Shown in pieces: positions 6,344 to 9,349 of a stretch of 9,349 bases of DNA; position 1 is the stretch's first letter, and the number at the start of each line of letters is the position of its first letter. Under the pieces are notes generated by a model, which had not been told where the DNA came from, searched no databases, and saw only the letters and a list, made by a program, of their open reading frames with translations. A program made the position numbers and the translations under genes. Origin of the DNA: an uncultured Bacteroidota bacterium (lineage in GTDB: Bacteria; Bacteroidota; Bacteroidia; Bacteroidales; CAIWKO01); contig CALGYY010000103.1 of the NCBI GenBank assembly GCA_937934705.1, positions 1-9,349 of the forward strand. Direction: 5' to 3'.

Positions 6344-7488
6344 AGAATCTCCGCTGCTTTTTCGAGGGTTTCTTCCTTTTTGGCGAAGCAAAACCTCAGG
6401 GTTTTATGATCGGATGATTTGTGGTAGAAAACGGACACCGGAATGCTGGCCACTCCGTGTTCGCGGGTCAGCCGTTTTGCAAAATCAACTTCCGCTTCCT
6501 GGCTGATGGCGCTGTAATCCAGCAACTGGAAATAGGTTCCGTAAGAGGGGATCAGTTTAAAGCGGGAAGACTCCAGCAACCGGGCAAAGTAATCCCTCTT
6601 TTTCTGATAGAATTCACCGAGGTAATTCCAGTTATGATCGTCCCGGAGGAACTCTGCCAGTGCATACTGAACGGGGGTATTGCAGGTGAAAACGATGAAC
6701 TGATGGGCCTTCCTGAATTCCGCCATCAGTTTTGCAGGAGCCATCACATAGCCCATTTTCCAGCCCGTTGCATGAAAGGTTTTGCCGAAAGAACCGACCA
6801 TAAAGCTTCGTTCCGCCAGTGCAGGATAGCGGCAAACGCTTTCGTGCCGGATACCGTCGAAAATCAGGTGCTCATACACTTCGTCGCTGACGATGATGAT
6901 GTCGGTATTGCGGGTCAGTTGTTCAAGAGCCCTCATGTCAGCTGCGCCCAGCACGCTCCCCGTCGGATTATGCGGGGTATTGATGATGATCATGCGCGTG
7001 TTGTGGCTCACCAGCTTTTTCATTTCTTCCCAATCGAGATGATAGTCAGGCTGTTTGAGCTGTACGTATTTCGGGATGCCGCCATTGAGCAGTATGCCGG
7101 GCACATATGAATCGTATGCCGGCTCCACAACGATCACCTCGTCCCCTTCTCTCACAAAAGCGGCGATGGCAGAGAAGATGGCCTGGGTGCCTCCGGCTGT
7201 AATATTCACCTCGGTGTCAGGATCATAACTGATTCCGTAGAGTTTCTCTGCTTTGGCGGCCAGGGCTTCCCGCAGGACGGGTACACCCTGCATGGGGGCA
7301 TACTGATTCAAGCCCTTTTTCATGTATTGATTCACCAGGGCGATGAGCTCTGCCGAGATCTCAAAATCAGGGAAACCCTGTGATAAATTAATGGCCTTGT
7401 GTTCATTGGCCAGAGCCGACATCACAGTAAAGATGGTTGTTCCGGCCAGAGGTAGTTTGGAAGAGATCCGAAGTTCCGTTTTCAGCAT
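6331..7488 (-). CDS. PLP-dependent class I aminotransferase (methionine / glutamine transaminase K type, YbdL-like)
   Basis: A 385-residue fold-type I aminotransferase. The N-terminus (SKLPLAGTTIFTVMSALA), INLSQGFPDF, NQYAPMQG, NTPHNPTG, SDEVYEH and the C-terminal LRFCFAKKEET strongly recall E. coli YbdL and the kynurenine/glutamine transaminase K group. The cofactor Schiff-base lysine is Lys236 in SFGKTFHATGWK, and the carboxylate-binding arginine is probably Arg365. The likely reaction is transfer of an amino group between methionine, glutamine or aromatic amino acids and a 2-oxo acid, for example regenerating methionine from KMTB in methionine salvage. I chose ATG 7488 (MLKTELRISS): a TTG at 7506 is in frame, but it lies inside the -7 promoter box and would not be in the mRNA. 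It is the first gene of a two-gene operon with the omega-amidase. Exact amino-acid preference cannot be told from sequence. Confidence 0.93.
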   Translation of the reverse strand: MLKTELRISSKLPLAGTTIFTVMSALANEHKAINLSQGFPDFEISAELIALVNQYMKKGLNQYAPMQGVPVLREALAAKAEKLYGISYDPDTEVNITAGGTQAIFSAIAAFVREGDEVIVVEPAYDSYVPGILLNGGIPKYVQLKQPDYHLDWEEMKKLVSHNTRMIIINTPHNPTGSVLGAADMRALEQLTRNTDIIIVSDEVYEHLIFDGIRHESVCRYPALAERSFMVGSFGKTFHATGWKMGYVMAPAKLMAEFRKAHQFIVFTCNTPVQYALAEFLRDDHNWNYLGEFYQKKRDYFARLLESSRFKLIPSYGTYFQLLDYSAISQEAEVDFAKRLTREHGVASIPVSVFYHKSSDHKTLRFCFAKKEETLEKAAEILCRI

Positions 7489-7503
7489 AGCACAGATTTT
7501 CAA

Positions 7504-7511
7504 CAAAGATA
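7504..7511 (-). promoter_or_regulatory. Candidate -7 promoter box of the aminotransferase-amidase operon
   Basis: On the minus strand this is TATCTTTG, an exact match to TAnnTTTG. The transcript would begin about 6 bases downstream, near 7498, leaving a leader of roughly 10 bases before the ATG at 7488. No convincing -33 TTG is present at the expected distance. Its position argues against the alternative TTG start at 7506. Confidence 0.5.
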
Positions 7512-7577
7512 AATAAGGCTGCCATAAAAAAGGGCATGCTGACAGGGAAAGAGCCGGAGATTTTCTTTCGCTTCATC

Positions 7578-7608
7578 TTTGTTTTCATTTGTTTTATATG
7601 TATCTTTA
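7578..7608 (+). promoter_or_regulatory. Candidate -33/-7 promoter of the lipoprotein gene
   Basis: TTTG at 7578-7581 is followed after 19 bases by TATCTTTA at 7601-7608. This is the Bacteroidota promoter layout TTG-N19-TAnnTTTG with one mismatch in the last base of the -7 box. Transcription would begin near 7614, giving a short leader of about 13 bases to the ATG at 7627. It lies in the 138-base divergent gap shared with the aminotransferase promoter, about 70 bases from that box. Confidence 0.5.
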
Positions 7609-7626
7609 TGCGTAAAATCCAGCCCA

Positions 7627-8331
7627 ATGAAAACCAGAATCCTCTTACTTGCGATTATTGCCCTCAGTCTTTTATCTATTCATGCCTGTAAGGATAAAGA
7701 CGAGCCGGTCACCATTACTTCTGACGATGCTGCCGATCTGGTGATCAACAGTACGGAAAACGCCACATTCGGACTGGCTGCACAATTGCGCACCTCTTCC
7801 GAACTCTTTGTTCCGTATATTGATTCTTCCTTCTGCGACATCCTTCAGGACAGCACCCTGCTGAAATACTACGGAGGGATGTCGATACAGTACAATTACA
7901 CCTTTCAGTGGAGCTGGAAGATTCTCTGTTGTTGCGGGGCTCCCCTGTCGGCTGATGTGGATTACACTTCAACGGGGAACAATGAATCCTCTCTGCTGTC
8001 GTCCACCTTTAACGGAAGTGGCGATCTGCTTGCCACAGGCATGGAAAGCTTCGTTACCGAATTTACCTTCAACGGAACTTATGCCCGAAGCGGGAATATG
8101 AGTTCCAAGGTCCGCGGAAAAGTCGCTTTTGATTACAATCTCGCCATGACCCTTGTGAATGTGAAAGTGTCGAAATCAAGTTACCTGATCCAGTCGGGTA
8201 CGGTTGATTTCAGCCTGAGCTGCACCACTTCTGAAGGGACCACATTTACTTTTGATGGCAAGGTGCTTATGAGTGCCGGTCAGAACTGTACGCTGACCAT
8301 CGGAGAAGAAAGCTGGAGTTTTCAGCTTTAG
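7627..8331 (+). CDS. Lipoprotein of unknown function, possibly surface-exposed
   Basis: A 234-residue lipoprotein precursor that I do not recognise beyond its signal. Residues 1-20 form a standard lipoprotein signal peptide (MKTR, a Leu/Ile core, then SIHA) with Cys21 as the lipid-bearing residue. The next residues, KDKDEP, resemble the Lys/acidic lipoprotein export signal that sends some Bacteroidota lipoproteins to the cell surface; that is an inference. The mature part is rich in Ser, Thr, Gly and aromatic residues with alternating hydrophobic patterns, which suggests an all-beta fold. It has a run of three Cys at 101-103 (LCCCGAP), one at 70 and two near the C-terminus. I chose ATG 7627 because the upstream in-frame ATG at 7579 would precede the promoter and spoil the signal peptide. 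It stands alone as a single-gene unit, and its stop overlaps the end of the convergent ABC gene by 4 bases. Confidence 0.85.
   Translation: MKTRILLLAIIALSLLSIHACKDKDEPVTITSDDAADLVINSTENATFGLAAQLRTSSELFVPYIDSSFCDILQDSTLLKYYGGMSIQYNYTFQWSWKILCCCGAPLSADVDYTSTGNNESSLLSSTFNGSGDLLATGMESFVTEFTFNGTYARSGNMSSKVRGKVAFDYNLAMTLVNVKVSKSSYLIQSGTVDFSLSCTTSEGTTFTFDGKVLMSAGQNCTLTIGEESWSFQL
8309..8329 (-). terminator. Candidate hairpin at the convergent gene ends
   Basis: AAAGCTG and CAGCTTT form a perfect 7-base stem with a 7-base loop exactly over the overlapping stop codons of the lipoprotein and ABC ATPase genes. On the minus strand the stem is followed by TTCTTCTCC, which is moderately T-rich; on the plus strand no T-run follows. 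It is AT-rich and lies inside the lipoprotein coding sequence, so this is a modest candidate, best suited to ending the ABC transcript. Confidence 0.3.
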
Positions 8332-9164
8332 CTTTGTAAGGCTTTGGCTTTTCTTTGTTCAGAGGCATTCTGTAAGTCAGTCAGTTTGTCCTCAATATCG
8401 TGAACCATATCGGTAAACTGCTTGCTTCGCTTCAGCGCCCGTGTGCGATCGACCGGCAGTTCACTGTGTATGACTTCCGCAATCTCGCCCGGATTTGCTG
8501 ACATCAGACAGATATCATCCCCCAGGTAAACGGCCTCAGATATATCATGGGTCACGAGGATAATGGTGGGGTGAACTTTTTCCCAGATGTCAATCAGAAA
8601 GTCCTGCATTTTAAGGCGGGTGTAAATATCAAGTGCACCGAAAGGCTCGTCCATCAGGATAATCTCCGGATTTACCAGCAGGCTTCTGGCAATTGCCACG
8701 CGCTGTAACTGACCTCCGCTGAGGGTGGGATACTTGGCATATTTCTTTTCCTGACCTTCCAGTCCGACGATCTGCAGCATCTGCCGAGCCTTATCCTCTC
8801 TTTCCTTGCGGGAAACGCCCTTGAATTTCAGACCCAGGGCCACATTATCCAGCACGCTCATCCACGGAAAAGAGGAATACTGCTGAAATACCATCCCGAT
8901 GCGGTCGGCGTCAGAGCGGGGCTGACCCTTGATGAGAACTTCACCGCTGCTGGGATCCTGCAGTCCGGCGATATAGCGCAGCAGGGTTGATTTGCCGCAC
9001 CCGGAGGCTCCCAGGATGATGATGAACTGCCCCTGCCCGGGCTTGTCCTCCACCAGGAAATCCAGTTCTTTAATAATCATGGTCTTCCCTCCGTCGTATG
9101 TCTGGCTGACTTTGCGCAGTTCAATGATATCGGGCAGGTCGGTATTTTTGAAATTTGTGCTCAT
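8328..9164 (-). CDS. ABC importer ATP-binding protein, nitrate/taurine/sulfonate (TauB/SsuB) family
   Basis: A 278-residue ATPase that powers import by a cytoplasmic-membrane ABC transporter. All nucleotide-binding motifs are intact: Walker A GASGCGKST (Lys58), Q-loop Gln94 in MVFQQYSSFPW, signature LSGGQLQRVAIAR (148-160), Walker B ILMDEPFGALD (Asp172, Glu173) and the switch His206 in LVTHD. The FPW after the Q-loop and the ISEAVYLGD segment after the switch are typical of the TauB/SsuB/NrtD group. The C-terminal 50 or so residues are charged and probably helical. The start MSTNF at 9164 is about 47 bases after the end of the permease gene, in the usual permease-ATPase order. The substrate (nitrate, sulfonate, taurine, thiamine precursor or other) cannot be decided from the ATPase, and no periplasmic binding protein is in the window. 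Confidence 0.93.
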   Translation of the reverse strand: MSTNFKNTDLPDIIELRKVSQTYDGGKTMIIKELDFLVEDKPGQGQFIIILGASGCGKSTLLRYIAGLQDPSSGEVLIKGQPRSDADRIGMVFQQYSSFPWMSVLDNVALGLKFKGVSRKEREDKARQMLQIVGLEGQEKKYAKYPTLSGGQLQRVAIARSLLVNPEIILMDEPFGALDIYTRLKMQDFLIDIWEKVHPTIILVTHDISEAVYLGDDICLMSANPGEIAEVIHSELPVDRTRALKRSKQFTDMVHDIEDKLTDLQNASEQRKAKALQS

Positions 9165-9211
9165 AACAAATATTTACATTTCCAAAATTGATTCGAAGCG
9201 GGATTATAACG

Positions 9212-9349
9212 CTATACGTATTTATATGGAAAGAACAGCCTGTCGAGCCATTTGAAGAGCAGGTCCTGCAGTACGCCGACCAGCACGATGACCAGGAGGA
9301 TGGCAAAAACTTTATCGAGGCGGCTTTGGCGCTGGGCCGGGGTCAGGCT
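9212..9349 (-). CDS. ABC transporter permease, C-terminal fragment cut by the window edge
   Basis: The last 45 codons of a gene that continues beyond the right edge. I translated them by hand, since no start codon lies in the window. The peptide has a basic amphipathic stretch (AQRQSRLDK), a hydrophobic span that is the last transmembrane helix (FAILLVIVLVGVL), then a short tail (QDLLFKWLDRLFFPYKYV). This is how membrane subunits of the nitrate/taurine-type ABC importers (SsuC/TauC-like) usually end. It lies upstream of the matching ATPase on the same strand with a 47-base gap, which supports the assignment. In that gap I see no strong promoter, so the two are likely co-transcribed. Confidence 0.8.
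   Translation of the reverse strand, partial: SLTPAQRQSRLDKVFAILLVIVLVGVLQDLLFKWLDRLFFPYKYV

Noticed and set aside
6421..7110. Plus-strand ORF of 229 residues
   Set aside because: Despite its length it is the antisense of the aminotransferase, which has all expected motifs.
9165..9211. Promoter for the ABC ATPase
   Set aside because: The best match to TAnnTTTG has a mismatch in the first base, no suitable -33 is present, and the gap is short enough for co-transcription with the permease.

Overview
The window looks like a chromosomal segment from a member of the Bacteroidota. Three things point there. Several genes are preceded by the Bacteroidota -7 promoter box TAnnTTTG rather than an E. 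coli-type -10 box or a clear Shine-Dalgarno sequence. There are short lipoproteins, one with an acidic stretch just after the lipid-attachment Cys. The metabolic proteins have the overall character of that phylum. No rRNA, tRNA, CRISPR array, insertion sequence or phage gene is visible.

Layout. Positions 1-1388 (minus strand) hold an AT-rich cluster of small unrecognised proteins: a likely lipoprotein (47-415), a probable exported protein (536-1102) and a doubtful short ORF (1095-1388). A pyrimidine-rich tandem repeat (1431-1544) and a -7 box (1553-1560) follow. Next come sucA (1586-4366) and sucB (4353-5498), overlapping on the plus strand, which encode E1 and E2 of 2-oxoglutarate dehydrogenase. 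Convergent to them, on the minus strand, is an overlapping pair: a class I aminotransferase (6331-7488, YbdL/kynurenine transaminase type) followed by a nitrilase-family omega-amidase (5549-6343, YafV type). A divergent promoter region (7489-7626) separates this pair from a lipoprotein gene on the plus strand (7627-8331). The window closes with an ABC importer operon on the minus strand: the C-terminal end of a permease (9212-9349, cut by the window edge) and its ATPase (8328-9164), of the nitrate/taurine/sulfonate family.

How the genes fit together. SucA and SucB carry out the decarboxylation and succinyl-transfer steps of the TCA cycle complex; the E3 subunit (lpd) is not here. The aminotransferase and omega-amidase probably form a 'glutamine transaminase-omega-amidase' pathway: glutamine donates its amino group to a 2-oxo acid such as the methionine-salvage product KMTB, and the omega-amidase hydrolyses the resulting 2-oxoglutaramate to 2-oxoglutarate and ammonia. 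That product is the substrate of the neighbouring SucAB complex, although the two operons are transcribed towards each other and need not be co-regulated. The ABC importer and the lipoproteins cannot be tied to a substrate from this sequence.

Nothing here clearly forms a new multi-gene system. The most unusual items are the AT-rich small-protein cluster, the repeat abutting the sucA promoter, the Cys-rich SucA tail and the degenerate E3-binding region of SucB.
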